The notes beneath the pieces are model-generated. The model had not been told where the DNA came from. It ran no database searches and saw only the letters and a program-made list of their open reading frames with translations. From Gammaproteobacteria bacterium (GTDB lineage: Bacteria; Pseudomonadota; Gammaproteobacteria; Pseudomonadales; Ketobacteraceae), in contig PDSR01000058.1 of NCBI GenBank assembly GCA_002748575.1, positions 1 to 36,802 of the forward strand: 36,802 bases of DNA, written 5' to 3'. Numbering within the stretch: the first letter of the stretch is position 1; every line of letters starts with the position of its first letter. Below, piece after piece: positions 1-8,619 of this stretch. The position numbers and the translations under genes are program-made.

Positions 1-1907
1 AACAGATATTGGGTTAAGTCGTTGCTACCAACGGAAATAAAATCCACATGCTGGGCAAATTCTTTTACCTGATAAACCGCCGCCGGTACTTCAATCATCA
101 CACCGATTTCGGGCATCACTACGTGGGCACCTTCTTCAAGCACCTCAAGGTAAGCACGATGAATTAAATGCATTGCCTCTTCAATTTCAGTGACCGACGA
201 CACCATCGGCAACATGATGCGCAGGTTATCAAGCCCTTCGCTTGCCCACAGCATGGCACGCACCTGCACCAGAAATATTTCAGGGTGATCCAGGGTAACG
301 CGAATGCCACGCCAGCCTAAAAACGGATTATCTTCACTAATAGGGAAATAGGGTAACGCCTTATCGCCACCAATATCCAAAGTACGCATGGTGACCGGTG
401 CGGGTGCAAACGCTTCCAGTTGCTGACGATAAATTTCCATCTGTTCCAGCTCGCCGGGGAATCTATCGCGCACCATAAAAGGGATTTCGGTTCGATACAG
501 GCCAACGCCTTCTGCACCGCGCTCTTTGGAAATGGCAATGTCGGCCATCAAGCCGGTGTTCACATAAAGGCTCATGATGTGATTGTCGGGTGTTACCGCC
601 ATCAAATCGGCCACTTCTTCCAGCTCACGGGTCAGCTGTCGTTCCTCTTCCATAATGGAAAGGTAGCCTTTTCGCAGCTCCGCAGAAGGTGCCACTATCA
701 CTTCACCGCGATAACCATCAACCACTAATTCCCTGCCTTCGGCGCGGGAAAGGGGAAACTCGGCCACCCCGACAACCGTTGGAATACCCAGGGAGCGAGC
801 CACAATAGACATATGGCTGTTACTGGAACCCTGCAAGGAAATAATGCCGGCAATCTGATCGCGGGGCACATCGACAAATACCGTTGGGGTAATATCTTCA
901 CCCACAATAATACAGTTATCGGGAATGGCAGGTGCCTCGGCGGGATTTTGCTGCAAATAGCCCAACACCCGCAGGCCCAGATCGCGCACATCAGATGCCC
1001 GTTCCCGCAGGTAAGGGTCATCCATGGATTCAAAAGCGCGAATGTGTTTAATCACCACTTCACGCACCGCTCCCTGAACCCAGTTACCCGACTGCACACA
1101 GGCGCGAATTTCCCCGGTTAAAGCGTTGTCATCCAGCATGCGCTCGTACACATCGAACAGCGCCTGTTCTTCCGGTTGCAGGGCAACAGCTGCTTTTTCC
1201 CGAAGCTGACGAATATCCCGGCGAACCTGATTCACCGCATCCAGCAACGCAGTGATTTCTTTATCAACATTTTTTACCGGGCGGTCGGGCACCGATTTTA
1301 AATCCGCTGCCGGATACACCGCATACGCCTGCCCAATGGCAACTCCACTGGCACCACTGATACCCGCAAAACGGGCAGCATAGGGCCCGGATTTTTCTGA
1401 TGGGAATACCATACCGTCAATAGAACCGGTGGCTTCTGCATGAGCAATAACCGCCGCCAACTGGGCAGACATAGTTACCAGAAAGGATTCTTCGTTTTGA
1501 TCAAAACGCCGCGCAGCGCTTTGCTGCACCACCAGCACACCCAACAATTTACGATGATGAATAATGGGCGCACCCAAAAACGCACTGAAGGGCTCTTCGC
1601 CGGTTTCCCTTAAATAACGAAATTTAGGGTGAGAAGGGGCATCTTCCAGATTAATAGGCTCTTCACGCAGACCAACCTGACCTACCAGCCCTTCAGACAG
1701 CCCCAAAGTAGCCTGGCCCACAGCTTCTTTATTCAAACCTTCGGTGGCCATCAGCCGGTAGCATTCACCATGATGATCATGCAAATAAATAGAACAGACT
1801 TCCGTACCCATTGTTTCGCGGATACGGGCAACCATAAGATCTAACGCAGTGGTCAAATCCTCAGCAGCATTTACCTCTTGTACAATCCGCCTTAAGGTTT
1901 CCAGCAT
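1..1907 (-). CDS. ptsP: Phosphoenolpyruvate-protein phosphotransferase, nitrogen PTS enzyme I (EI-Ntr), 3' end outside window
   Basis: This is the first enzyme of the nitrogen-related phosphotransferase system; it takes phosphate from PEP and passes it to NPr in the cytoplasm. It is not in the ORF track because its stop lies beyond base 1. Translating from ATG at 1907 gives MLETLRRIVQEV, then an N-terminal GAF domain (about residues 1-150), a PEP-utiliser N-terminal region, the swivelling domain with the phosphorylated histidine in SSNSHMSIVARS (His365 by my count) and the start of the TIM-barrel PEP-binding domain (GLYRTEIPFM, GWRGIRV). About 635 residues are visible; the family is usually near 750-760, so roughly 120 residues are missing. 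The GAF domain separates it from ordinary PtsI. It lies 94 bp downstream of rppH on the same strand, as in Pseudomonas and E. coli. No strong ribosome binding site is seen before the ATG. Confidence 0.95.
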   Translation of the reverse strand, partial: MLETLRRIVQEVNAAEDLTTALDLMVARIRETMGTEVCSIYLHDHHGECYRLMATEGLNKEAVGQATLGLSEGLVGQVGLREEPINLEDAPSHPKFRYLRETGEEPFSAFLGAPIIHHRKLLGVLVVQQSAARRFDQNEESFLVTMSAQLAAVIAHAEATGSIDGMVFPSEKSGPYAARFAGISGASGVAIGQAYAVYPAADLKSVPDRPVKNVDKEITALLDAVNQVRRDIRQLREKAAVALQPEEQALFDVYERMLDDNALTGEIRACVQSGNWVQGAVREVVIKHIRAFESMDDPYLRERASDVRDLGLRVLGYLQQNPAEAPAIPDNCIIVGEDITPTVFVDVPRDQIAGIISLQGSSNSHMSIVARSLGIPTVVGVAEFPLSRAEGRELVVDGYRGEVIVAPSAELRKGYLSIMEEERQLTRELEEVADLMAVTPDNHIMSLYVNTGLMADIAISKERGAEGVGLYRTEIPFMVRDRFPGELEQMEIYRQQLEAFAPAPVTMRTLDIGGDKALPYFPISEDNPFLGWRGIRVTLDHPEIFLVQVRAMLWASEGLDNLRIMLPMVSSVTEIEEAMHLIHRAYLEVLEEGAHVVMPEIGVMIEVPAAVYQVKEFAQHVDFISVGSNDLTQYL

Positions 1908-2001
1908 CTGTTTTGGTAGTTACGCTATTGGCTTATGAAATCAGATAGTTTGTACTGAATTTTTATTACTCTGTTATGTACTTTGACGTACTTTATTATT
2001 T

Positions 2002-2496
2002 TTATTGTGGTTTTTTGCCTGTTTCAGCATGCAGATGGGGTGCCAGTTCTTTTAGCGCTTTACGGTAAACATCACGCTTGAAGGAAACAACCTTATCCAA
2101 CGGATACCAGTAATTCACCCAGCGCCAATCATCAAATTCCGGCGGATCCCCATGATCAAAGCTTACATCGGCCTCATCACCCGTCAGCAGCAGTAAAAAC
2201 CACTTTTGCTTTTGCCCAATACACAACGGCTTGCTTCTATGCCTTAAAAACCGTTTCGGCAGGCGGTACTTTAACCAGCCTTCGGTACACCCGATCACTT
2301 TAACATGGCCAGGCCGCAGCCCCACTTCTTCGTGCAGTTCGCGATACAGCGCATCTTCCAGGGATTCATTATCAATAATGCCCCCCTGAGGAAACTGCCA
2401 TGCATCCTGACCCACCCGACGAGCCCACAGCACTTTCCCGTCGTGGTTAGCGAGGATAATACCTACATTGGCTCGAAAGCCTTCTTTGTCTATCAC
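2002..2496 (-). CDS. rppH: RNA pyrophosphohydrolase (Nudix)
   Basis: RppH removes pyrophosphate from the 5' end of primary transcripts and so starts RNase E-dependent mRNA decay in the cytoplasm. The 164-aa protein aligns end to end with E. coli RppH from memory: it starts [13 protein letters not shown] and carries WQFPQGGI, the Nudix box ([20 protein letters not shown], followed by VGL), [14 protein letters not shown] and [16 protein letters not shown]. The start codon is GTG (2494-2496), supported by the conserved N-terminus and a GGAG upstream. ptsP follows on the same strand, so the two are probably cotranscribed. Confidence 0.96.
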   Translation of the reverse strand: MIDKEGFRANVGIILANHDGKVLWARRVGQDAWQFPQGGIIDNESLEDALYRELHEEVGLRPGHVKVIGCTEGWLKYRLPKRFLRHRSKPLCIGQKQKWFLLLLTGDEADVSFDHGDPPEFDDWRWVNYWYPLDKVVSFKRDVYRKALKELAPHLHAETGKKPQ

Positions 2497-2824
2497 CGGA
2501 TTTACCTACTCCACCAGCAATAGGTGAAGCTCTTGTGCCTTTGGAATGTTTATCTGCCTTGAATTACTGAAACAATAATGACATGACCAGAGCAAGCTAC
2601 TCAACCTTTAATATAAGTTATTGTTTTCATTAATCAGCATTCAATGTATCTGCAATCTATTATAGGTTAAATCAGCAGCACGAAAGCAAACTGGCCAAAT
2701 TTAGCCTATATGCGGCTAATTAATGATCCACCCCTGCCCTATCAAACACCGTGTTTATATTTATTGGATAAAGCTGGTAGAATCGGTTCACCTGCCCAGT
2801 ATCACTCAAACGTAGTAAATTTCC
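2497..2824. other. Divergent intergenic region between rppH and the HAD gene
   Basis: This 328-bp AT-rich stretch separates the divergent rppH and HAD genes and must hold both promoters. A TAGAAT (2778-2783) lies 42 bp before the HAD ATG and could be its -10 box, but the matching -35 is poor. No RNA gene, strong hairpin or supported ORF was seen. Confidence 0.5.
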
Positions 2825-3481
2825 ATGACATTAGCGATTTTCGACTTAGACAACACCCTGCTTAACGGTGACAGCGACCATGCATGGGGTGAATTCCTCA
2901 TTCAGGAAGGCATCGTAGACGAAGTTACTTACAAAACCGCCAACGATGAGTTTTATGAAGATTATAAACGGGGTGAGCTGGATATTTTTGCATATCTGGA
3001 GTTTGCCCTGGAGCCCCTGACTCATTTTGACATGGATGAACTGAGCAGGCTGCATGAAAAGTTTATGGCCGACTTTATCAGTAGCATGATGCTGCCAAAA
3101 GCCAAAGCACTGCTGGATCAGCATCGGGATCAAGGGCATTTTTTATTGATTATAACCGCCACTAACCTGTTTGTGACGGAACCGATAGGACGCGCACTTC
3201 ATATTGACGATATGTTGGCCACCAACCCGGAAATTAAAGATAACCGTTACACTGGAAAAGTTGCCGGCACCCCCTGCTATCAGCACGGCAAAGTAGCCCG
3301 CCTGGAAACCTGGCTGAAAGATAACGACCGTACTCTGGAAGACAGCTATTTTTACAGCGATTCCATTAATGATTTACCACTGCTGGAGCGCGTTACCCAC
3401 CCTGTGGCAGTGGACCCCTGCGATTCACTGCAAACCGTGGCGCAAAAAAATAACTGGCCCATTATCAGCCTGCGTGACTGA
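2825..3481 (+). CDS. HAD-superfamily IB hydrolase, SerB-like phosphatase
   Basis: This is a cytoplasmic phosphatase of the haloacid dehalogenase superfamily, phosphoserine-phosphatase-like subgroup. The 218-aa protein shows motif I FDLDNTLLNGDS near residue 6 (Asp7 nucleophile, Asp9 acid/base), motif II threonine in IITATN, motif III lysine in HGKVARLETW and motif IV YSDSINDLPLL. A helical cap sits between motifs I and II. The substrate cannot be read from sequence. A HAD gene divergent from rppH-ptsP is also the Pseudomonas arrangement, so the linkage is conserved although its meaning is unclear. The lipoprotein gene at 3491 follows after 9 bp and is probably cotranscribed. Confidence 0.9.
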   Translation: MTLAIFDLDNTLLNGDSDHAWGEFLIQEGIVDEVTYKTANDEFYEDYKRGELDIFAYLEFALEPLTHFDMDELSRLHEKFMADFISSMMLPKAKALLDQHRDQGHFLLIITATNLFVTEPIGRALHIDDMLATNPEIKDNRYTGKVAGTPCYQHGKVARLETWLKDNDRTLEDSYFYSDSINDLPLLERVTHPVAVDPCDSLQTVAQKNNWPIISLRD

Positions 3482-3490
3482 TAACATCCT

Positions 3491-4546
3491 ATGGGAATAA
3501 AAACCGGCATCATGCCAATCAATATAGCATCCCGTTATCGTTATGTGCTGAGCCTTTGTGCATTACTGTGCCTGGCTGTTTTATCGGGCTGCGACCAGCC
3601 AGAAACACCCGGGGAGCAACCATCTGCACCCATCGCCGAACCCATTAGCGACTTAACGCGGCAGGCCTGGAACCACTACCATATAAACGGCGTTGATATC
3701 ATTTCGCAACCCGTGGCGTGTATTGCGCTATGCAAACAAACCATAACCCGGTTGATTCAGTCGCCCACCCAGGAATTACTTGATACTGCGCGATCACAAA
3801 TAAAAACCTGTAAGGAAACTTACCTGGCAACGAAGCTGTTTACAGCAGCCAACCAGGCAACGCAAAATAAACTGGTTCAACTCCACCAAAGAATTAATTC
3901 AACCCTGGAAATGCCCGGCTTTGTTGATTCAGTGAAATCATATCCTTATTCCGGCATTGTTAACGATACCAGCATAGCTCTTAGCAAAAAAACGCTGATA
4001 TCCGAACATGGCACGGCTGATTCCGACACTATCAGCCTGGGCTTTTCTGTGATTGAGTTTTTACTTTGGGGAGAGCATTTATATGACGACAGCATAGAAC
4101 CCCGCTCACTTGAATCATTAACTGCCATTAGCGCATGGCCACCGCAAGCGGTAAAGCTCGGCTTAAATGAACTCGATATCAGTGAACATGCCAATAATCG
4201 CCGCCGCAGGTATTTAGAGCTGGCGCTATTAATTCTTGAATCCGATTTAAATCAACTGGCCACCGTTTGGAACAAAAACACTCTGCCGCCATTAAATAAA
4301 GCAGCAGCGGCGCCCATCAAACAAAATATTATCAACCACCTTTCTCGCAACCTGGATACCGTTACGCTTGACGTACTGCTGCCATTATTTACAGATTCCA
4401 CCACCAGCGATGGGCAACTGGCAGCAACCCCTTTTAGCCAATGGCTAGGCATTGCCAATGATGAAAGCTTCAACCTGCTTTTAAATGATGCAACACCCGT
4501 AGCAACAAAACAAAAATCGCTGGCTTCGCTGATTAAAGCGATTTAG
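3491..4546 (+). CDS. Imelysin-like (M75/EfeO-related) lipoprotein with altered GxHxxE motif
   Basis: This is a predicted outer-membrane lipoprotein of 351 aa. The N-terminus has a hydrophobic signal and a lipobox LSGC (Cys34), followed by a Pro/Glu-rich linker. The rest is helical and resembles the imelysin domain, a two-helix-bundle fold linked to iron uptake. The region LGFSVIEFLLWGEH matches the imelysin signature normally read as GxHxIEYLLWG, but histidine is replaced by serine (Ser186) while the glutamate is kept. A second ATG at 3512 would still leave an intact signal peptide (Cys27) and cannot be excluded. The 3' end overlaps the convergent rlmI-like gene by 14 bp. Family assignment rests on the signature and overall pattern, so it is moderate. 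Confidence 0.72.
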   Translation: MGIKTGIMPINIASRYRYVLSLCALLCLAVLSGCDQPETPGEQPSAPIAEPISDLTRQAWNHYHINGVDIISQPVACIALCKQTITRLIQSPTQELLDTARSQIKTCKETYLATKLFTAANQATQNKLVQLHQRINSTLEMPGFVDSVKSYPYSGIVNDTSIALSKKTLISEHGTADSDTISLGFSVIEFLLWGEHLYDDSIEPRSLESLTAISAWPPQAVKLGLNELDISEHANNRRRRYLELALLILESDLNQLATVWNKNTLPPLNKAAAAPIKQNIINHLSRNLDTVTLDVLLPLFTDSTTSDGQLAATPFSQWLGIANDESFNLLLNDATPVATKQKSLASLIKAI

Positions 4547-5735
4547 ATACCCGGCAAAACATGGCTTTTAAATATCGGGTTTCTGGAATCGCCGGGTGAA
4601 CGGGGTGATCCATGCCCTGACCGCCCTGCGCGAACACACTCACATGGCGATCTATATGCCTGCCTGCTTTACGAATCACATCCATCAATGCTTCGTGGGA
4701 AAGGTGCATGGAACAGGAAGCCGATACTAAAATACCATCGGGTTCCAATAAACGCATGGCCAGCTCATTCATTTGCAGATACGCCTGCAATCCTTTGGCA
4801 GCATCTTTTTTACGTTTAATAAATGCAGGTGGATCAATCACCACCACATCATAGCGCTGCTTTTCTTCCACAAGGTGTTTTAACACTTCGAAGGCATTAC
4901 CATGATAAGTGTTCACCGGCTGCTGGAAACCATTCAGTTGCACATTACGCTCAACCCAGTTCAATGCTGCCTCGGAAGCATCAACACAATCTAACGATGA
5001 TGCCCCACCCGCCAGACATTGAACACCCCAACCACCGGCATAACTGAATACATCCAGCACCGATTTATCAGCAACCAGATCCATTAACCGGGCACGATTT
5101 TCCCGGTGATCGTAAAACCATCCGGTTTTTTGGCCCTCGGAACCCGACACTTCAAACTTCACGCCGTTTTCTTCCAACAGCAAGGTTTCCGGCCACTCGC
5201 CACTGGCAACCTCAACGTAGCTATCCAGGCCATCAGCGGCACGGGCAGCGCTGTCACAACGGAGCAACAACCCTTTAGGCGACATCACATTCACAATGGC
5301 GGCTACCACCTGCTCTTTAAGAGCTTCCATACCAGCGGTATTAAGCTGTGCAACCGCATAATCACCAAAGCGATCCACCACCAGCCCGGGTAATCCATCG
5401 GCATCACCATATATCCAGCGGTAATAGGGTTGCTGGAAACAACGCTCACGCAATGTCAGCGCACTGCGTAAACGCCTGGCGATCCAGTTTGTGTTAATGG
5501 TGGCATCGGCATTTCGGGTAAGCAGGCGCACTGCAATCAATGAATGCGGGTTGACATAACCCAGCCCCAACGGCTTACCCCGGCTATCCTGAAGCAAACA
5601 TCGGCTGCCCGGTTCTATAGTTTTAATCGGGGTAGCTTTGGTATCTATTTCATTGCTATACACCCACAAATGCCCCGCTTTAAGGCGCTTTTCTTCATTT
5701 TTTCTTAACTTTAAAACAGCTGTATCAGCACTCAT
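4533..5735 (-). CDS. rlmI: Class I SAM-dependent 23S rRNA (cytosine-C5) methyltransferase, RlmI-like
   Basis: The protein probably methylates a cytosine in 23S rRNA (m5C1962 in E. coli numbering, by family). It has 400 aa against 396 in E. coli RlmI. An N-terminal PUA domain (GHLWVYSNEI to about residue 75) is followed by the family signature YGDADGLPGLVVDRFG, then the Rossmann methyltransferase domain with VLDVFSYAGGWGV (SAM-binding motif I), VVIDPPAF (motif IV) and SASCSM, which holds the catalytic cysteine. The ATG at 5735 is followed by an ORF filling the expected length. It lies 53 bp after an SDR gene on the same strand. RlmI-like paralogues exist, so the exact target base is inferred. 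Confidence 0.88.
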   Translation of the reverse strand: MSADTAVLKLRKNEEKRLKAGHLWVYSNEIDTKATPIKTIEPGSRCLLQDSRGKPLGLGYVNPHSLIAVRLLTRNADATINTNWIARRLRSALTLRERCFQQPYYRWIYGDADGLPGLVVDRFGDYAVAQLNTAGMEALKEQVVAAIVNVMSPKGLLLRCDSAARAADGLDSYVEVASGEWPETLLLEENGVKFEVSGSEGQKTGWFYDHRENRARLMDLVADKSVLDVFSYAGGWGVQCLAGGASSLDCVDASEAALNWVERNVQLNGFQQPVNTYHGNAFEVLKHLVEEKQRYDVVVIDPPAFIKRKKDAAKGLQAYLQMNELAMRLLEPDGILVSASCSMHLSHEALMDVIRKAGRHIDRHVSVFAQGGQGMDHPVHPAIPETRYLKAMFCRVSKSL

Positions 5736-5788
5736 TAAAAGCCACCTTATTTAACTTAAAAAAACAGCAATTCTTTATGTAGCAACGC

Positions 5789-6544
5789 CTAACCCATATA
5801 CGCCTGGCCGCCATCAACCGCAATGCTTTGCCCACTGATATAAGAGCAATCATCGCTACACAGAGTCGCTACAAACCGGCCTATATCATTTTCGCAATCA
5901 CCCACACGGCGCATAGGCACCGTTGATAAAAACATCTTCGCTTCCTTGGGGTGGCTTTCTATCCACTGCTGCAAACCTGGTGAGCTCGCCAGCGGCAATA
6001 TCACATTGGCGCGAATCCCGTCGGGGCCCCATTCACAGGCAGCCGTATGGGTAAGGGAACGAATCGCTTCTTTGGCAGCCGAATAGGGCCCGAATGTGGT
6101 TGTATCCCAACGCTTTGCCGCTGTGGTAGCCAGATTAATAATACAGCCATCGCCCTTTAAAAAGGGGTAACACATTTTCATCATTCTATAGGTGGCGACC
6201 GGCCCCGATGCCAGGCATGTGGCGAAGTCGTCATCACTCACATCAAGCAATGTGCCTAAGGGCATTTCCTGGGCGTTGTTCACCAAAATTTGAATGCCAC
6301 CATATGCCGTAGCCACCCGGGCAACGCTATCGCTTAAATGAATGGATTCCTTTACATCGCATTGCAGCGCCATAGCTTCACCTCCACGCGCCTGTATTTC
6401 CTGAGCAGTTGCCTGTACTTTTTCCAGGGTTCTACCCAGCACGGCAACCCTGGCACCTTCAGCCGCCAGCGCAAAAGCAATACCCTGGCCAACACCCTGA
6501 CCAGCCCCTGTAACAATGGCCACTTTATTCGTTAACTTTCCCAT
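5789..6544 (-). CDS. SDR-family oxidoreductase (classical)
   Basis: This is a short-chain dehydrogenase/reductase using NAD(P)H; the substrate is unknown. The track start at 6556 is a TTG inside the Shine-Dalgarno region; the ATG at 6544 has TTTTGGGG six bases upstream and gives 251 aa, the usual SDR length. Visible motifs are TGAGQGVGQG (cofactor binding), CDV, NNAQ in place of the usual NNAG, catalytic YSAAK (Tyr154, Lys158) and a C-terminal ISGQSIAVDGG. The position normally occupied by catalytic serine is threonine (Thr141), which may be tolerated. It lies between marC and the rlmI-like gene on the same strand, with gaps of 152 and 53 bp. Confidence 0.88.
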   Translation of the reverse strand: MGKLTNKVAIVTGAGQGVGQGIAFALAAEGARVAVLGRTLEKVQATAQEIQARGGEAMALQCDVKESIHLSDSVARVATAYGGIQILVNNAQEMPLGTLLDVSDDDFATCLASGPVATYRMMKMCYPFLKGDGCIINLATTAAKRWDTTTFGPYSAAKEAIRSLTHTAACEWGPDGIRANVILPLASSPGLQQWIESHPKEAKMFLSTVPMRRVGDCENDIGRFVATLCSDDCSYISGQSIAVDGGQAYMG

Positions 6545-6696
6545 TGGATTCCCCAAAAGTTGATTGATACTGTAATGTCGTTTTTACAAACAAGCTTAGA
6601 ATTATTTTGTTGTTCAAAGGATCGACTTTCGCTGAAAACGATAAGCAGGCTATGACTGAAATAGACGCGCCTAAAGCCTGCACCACAAATAGCCCA

Positions 6697-7314
6697 TCAG
6701 CCCATTTTGCCTACAAGCGTTGTAACCCCGGAGATAACCATTTGTGTACCAATAACAGAAAGAATTAATCCCATTAACCGGGTGATGATACTCAGGCCAC
6801 TTTTACCGATGACCAGCAAAATATTTGAACTAAAAACAAAGCAGATAAAGGTGATAAGGCAAAGCACGGCAAACACCGATACGGTTACCAGAATACCCGT
6901 GGTGCCACCGGATGCAGAATAGTTCATGGCAGTGGCAATGGTGCCGGGGCCAGCCAGCAACGGAACCGCTAACGGTGAAATAGCCAGATCAGACTCAGCC
7001 GCACTTTCAGCAGAATGCAGTTGCGAGCCGTGGCCATTGAGCATGTGATAACCGACAATAAACACTAAAATTCCGCCGGTTATTCTGAGTGCATCAATGG
7101 TAATGCCGAACAAATGGAAAATCGCCTTGCCCAGTAACGCAAACGCCAGGATCACGAAAAAAGTAATCAGCAGCGCCTTGGCGGCAACTCTGGTTTGTTC
7201 AGCTTTGCTTTTATCGCCCACCAAGCCGGCAAAAGCGGCGGTATTGGCAATGGGGTTCATAATGGCAAAGAATCCCAAAAAAACAGTCACCAACTGCGTA
7301 TATAAATCGCTCAT
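6697..7314 (-). CDS. marC: MarC-family inner-membrane protein
   Basis: This is a six-helix inner-membrane protein of the MarC/UPF0056 family, whose transported substrate is not established. The 205-aa sequence is almost wholly hydrophobic: helices around residues 5-30 (VFLGFFAIMNPIAN, a family signature), 42-65, 68-90, then a hydrophilic loop with several Glu/Ser, the conserved PLAVPLLAGPGTIATAM and three more helices. The length agrees with the family. The ATG at 7314 has a weak AAGGC upstream. Membership is clear; the historical link to multiple antibiotic resistance in E. coli has been questioned, so no resistance role is claimed. Confidence 0.88.
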   Translation of the reverse strand: MSDLYTQLVTVFLGFFAIMNPIANTAAFAGLVGDKSKAEQTRVAAKALLITFFVILAFALLGKAIFHLFGITIDALRITGGILVFIVGYHMLNGHGSQLHSAESAAESDLAISPLAVPLLAGPGTIATAMNYSASGGTTGILVTVSVFAVLCLITFICFVFSSNILLVIGKSGLSIITRLMGLILSVIGTQMVISGVTTLVGKMG

Positions 7315-7412
7315 TGTTCAGCCTTTTTGCAGGTTCCGTTGCCTGTTTCGTTTCCAGCTCTGTTAGAAGCCCCATTGCCAGGGTTATGTCTCACCTTGCG
7401 GCAAGTATGGTG

Positions 7413-8000
7413 TTACTGCTTAATGCCTTCAATATCGAGTATTAATTCCACATGGGTGGAAGCCGGGCCAAGATTGTAATTGATTCCGTAATCTTTCAGT
7501 TTAAGCTTTACCGAACCGCTGAAACCTTGACGATAACCACCCCAGGGATCAGAACCACCACCAATACGGGTAACTGGAATCTGAATTTGTCGGGTTACAC
7601 CGTGAAGCGTCATATCACCAGTGACTATCGCTGTGTTTTCACCGGTTACTTTAACGCCGGTGCTGACAAACTCGGCAGTAGGATATTTTTTAACATTTAA
7701 AAAATCTTTGCCACGCAAATGCTTGTCGCGCTCGGCATGATTACTGTTAATGCTGGCCACATCAACGATCACCTTAATGCTGGAGTTTTCGGGGTTCTTT
7801 TCATCCAGTTCCATGCTGCCATCAAACTTGTCGAAGCGACCATACAACCAGCTATAACCCAGATGTTGAATTTTAAATTGAATAAAGGCGTGAGCACCTT
7901 TGGTATCAATTTTATAGCTGTCCGCAGCAAAAACTGACGACGCAGCAAACAGTGCAACCACCGCAATCAGCAGTGTTTTAAATTTAGAAAGAGTCTTCAT
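7413..8000 (-). CDS. yceI: YceI-family periplasmic lipid-binding protein
   Basis: This is a secreted YceI protein, a lipocalin-like barrel that binds isoprenoid or other amphiphilic molecules. The 195-aa product begins with a clear Sec signal peptide (MKTLSKFKTLLIAVVALFAA, cleavage after VFA near residue 25) followed by DSYKIDTKGAHAFIQFKIQHLGY. Family hallmarks include GRFDKFDG, DVASINSNHAERDKHLRGKD, FLNVKKYPTAEF and GDMTLHGVTR. The start has AAGGAACCAAT before ATG. It follows the cytochrome b561 gene after 9 bp on the same strand, the same pairing as E. coli yceJ-yceI, so the two are likely translated from one mRNA and may act together on quinone or isoprenoid. Confidence 0.95.
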   Translation of the reverse strand: MKTLSKFKTLLIAVVALFAASSVFAADSYKIDTKGAHAFIQFKIQHLGYSWLYGRFDKFDGSMELDEKNPENSSIKVIVDVASINSNHAERDKHLRGKDFLNVKKYPTAEFVSTGVKVTGENTAIVTGDMTLHGVTRQIQIPVTRIGGGSDPWGGYRQGFSGSVKLKLKDYGINYNLGPASTHVELILDIEGIKQ

Positions 8001-8009
8001 ATTGGTTCC

Positions 8010-8591
8010 TTATTTATTATATTTAAAGTTAGGGTTGAGCATGCGTTTTAAGGTGGCATCCTTATCCAGAAAATGATGCTTTAATGCCGCCAATCCATGT
8101 AATGCCACCAGGCCGATTAAAATACAAGCCACATAAAAGTGAATATCACCGGCTATATCTTCCAGATTTTCTATCGCTGTTAGTTGTTCCAGTACCGGTG
8201 TTAACGCGGGCACTTCAAACCAGTTAAACACCGCTATTGAACGGCCATCTGCGGTAGAAATCAAATACCCACTGATTGCCAACAGCAGAAACAGCCCATA
8301 AATAGCCAGATGCACCACGGTTGCCAGGCGCTTTTCCCAAACGGTTACACTGGCGGGCAGCGCAGGCTTTATATTTATGAAACGCCATAGTAGTCGAAAC
8401 CCGAACAACAACACCAGCAATATACCCACTGACTTATGATAATGGGGCGCGGTGCGATACCAGGGATCGTAATAGGATAAGTCAGTCATCCATAAACCGA
8501 CGGCAAACAACCCGGTCACCACAACCGCCGTTAGCCAGTGTATAAATATGGCGATTGCACCGTAAGCATCCTGTGTGTTTTTCAGGTTCAT
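8010..8591 (-). CDS. Cytochrome b561-family inner-membrane protein (YceJ/CybB type)
   Basis: This is a four-helix di-heme inner-membrane cytochrome of 193 aa, probably exchanging electrons with the quinone pool. Candidate heme-ligand histidines lie in each helix: IHWL (residue 18), PHYHKSVGIL, VVHLAIYG and the last helix DIHFYVACILIGLVALHGLA. The C-terminal KHHFLDKDATLKRML is typical of bacterial b561 proteins. AGGTGGCCAT precedes the ATG at 8591. It lies 28 bp downstream of gcvPB and 9 bp upstream of yceI; partial read-through from the gcv operon is possible, but no promoter evidence decides this. Confidence 0.93.
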   Translation of the reverse strand: MNLKNTQDAYGAIAIFIHWLTAVVVTGLFAVGLWMTDLSYYDPWYRTAPHYHKSVGILLVLLFGFRLLWRFINIKPALPASVTVWEKRLATVVHLAIYGLFLLLAISGYLISTADGRSIAVFNWFEVPALTPVLEQLTAIENLEDIAGDIHFYVACILIGLVALHGLAALKHHFLDKDATLKRMLNPNFKYNK

Positions 8592-8619
8592 ATGGCCACC
8601 TGTGCGCTGTTACCAACGC

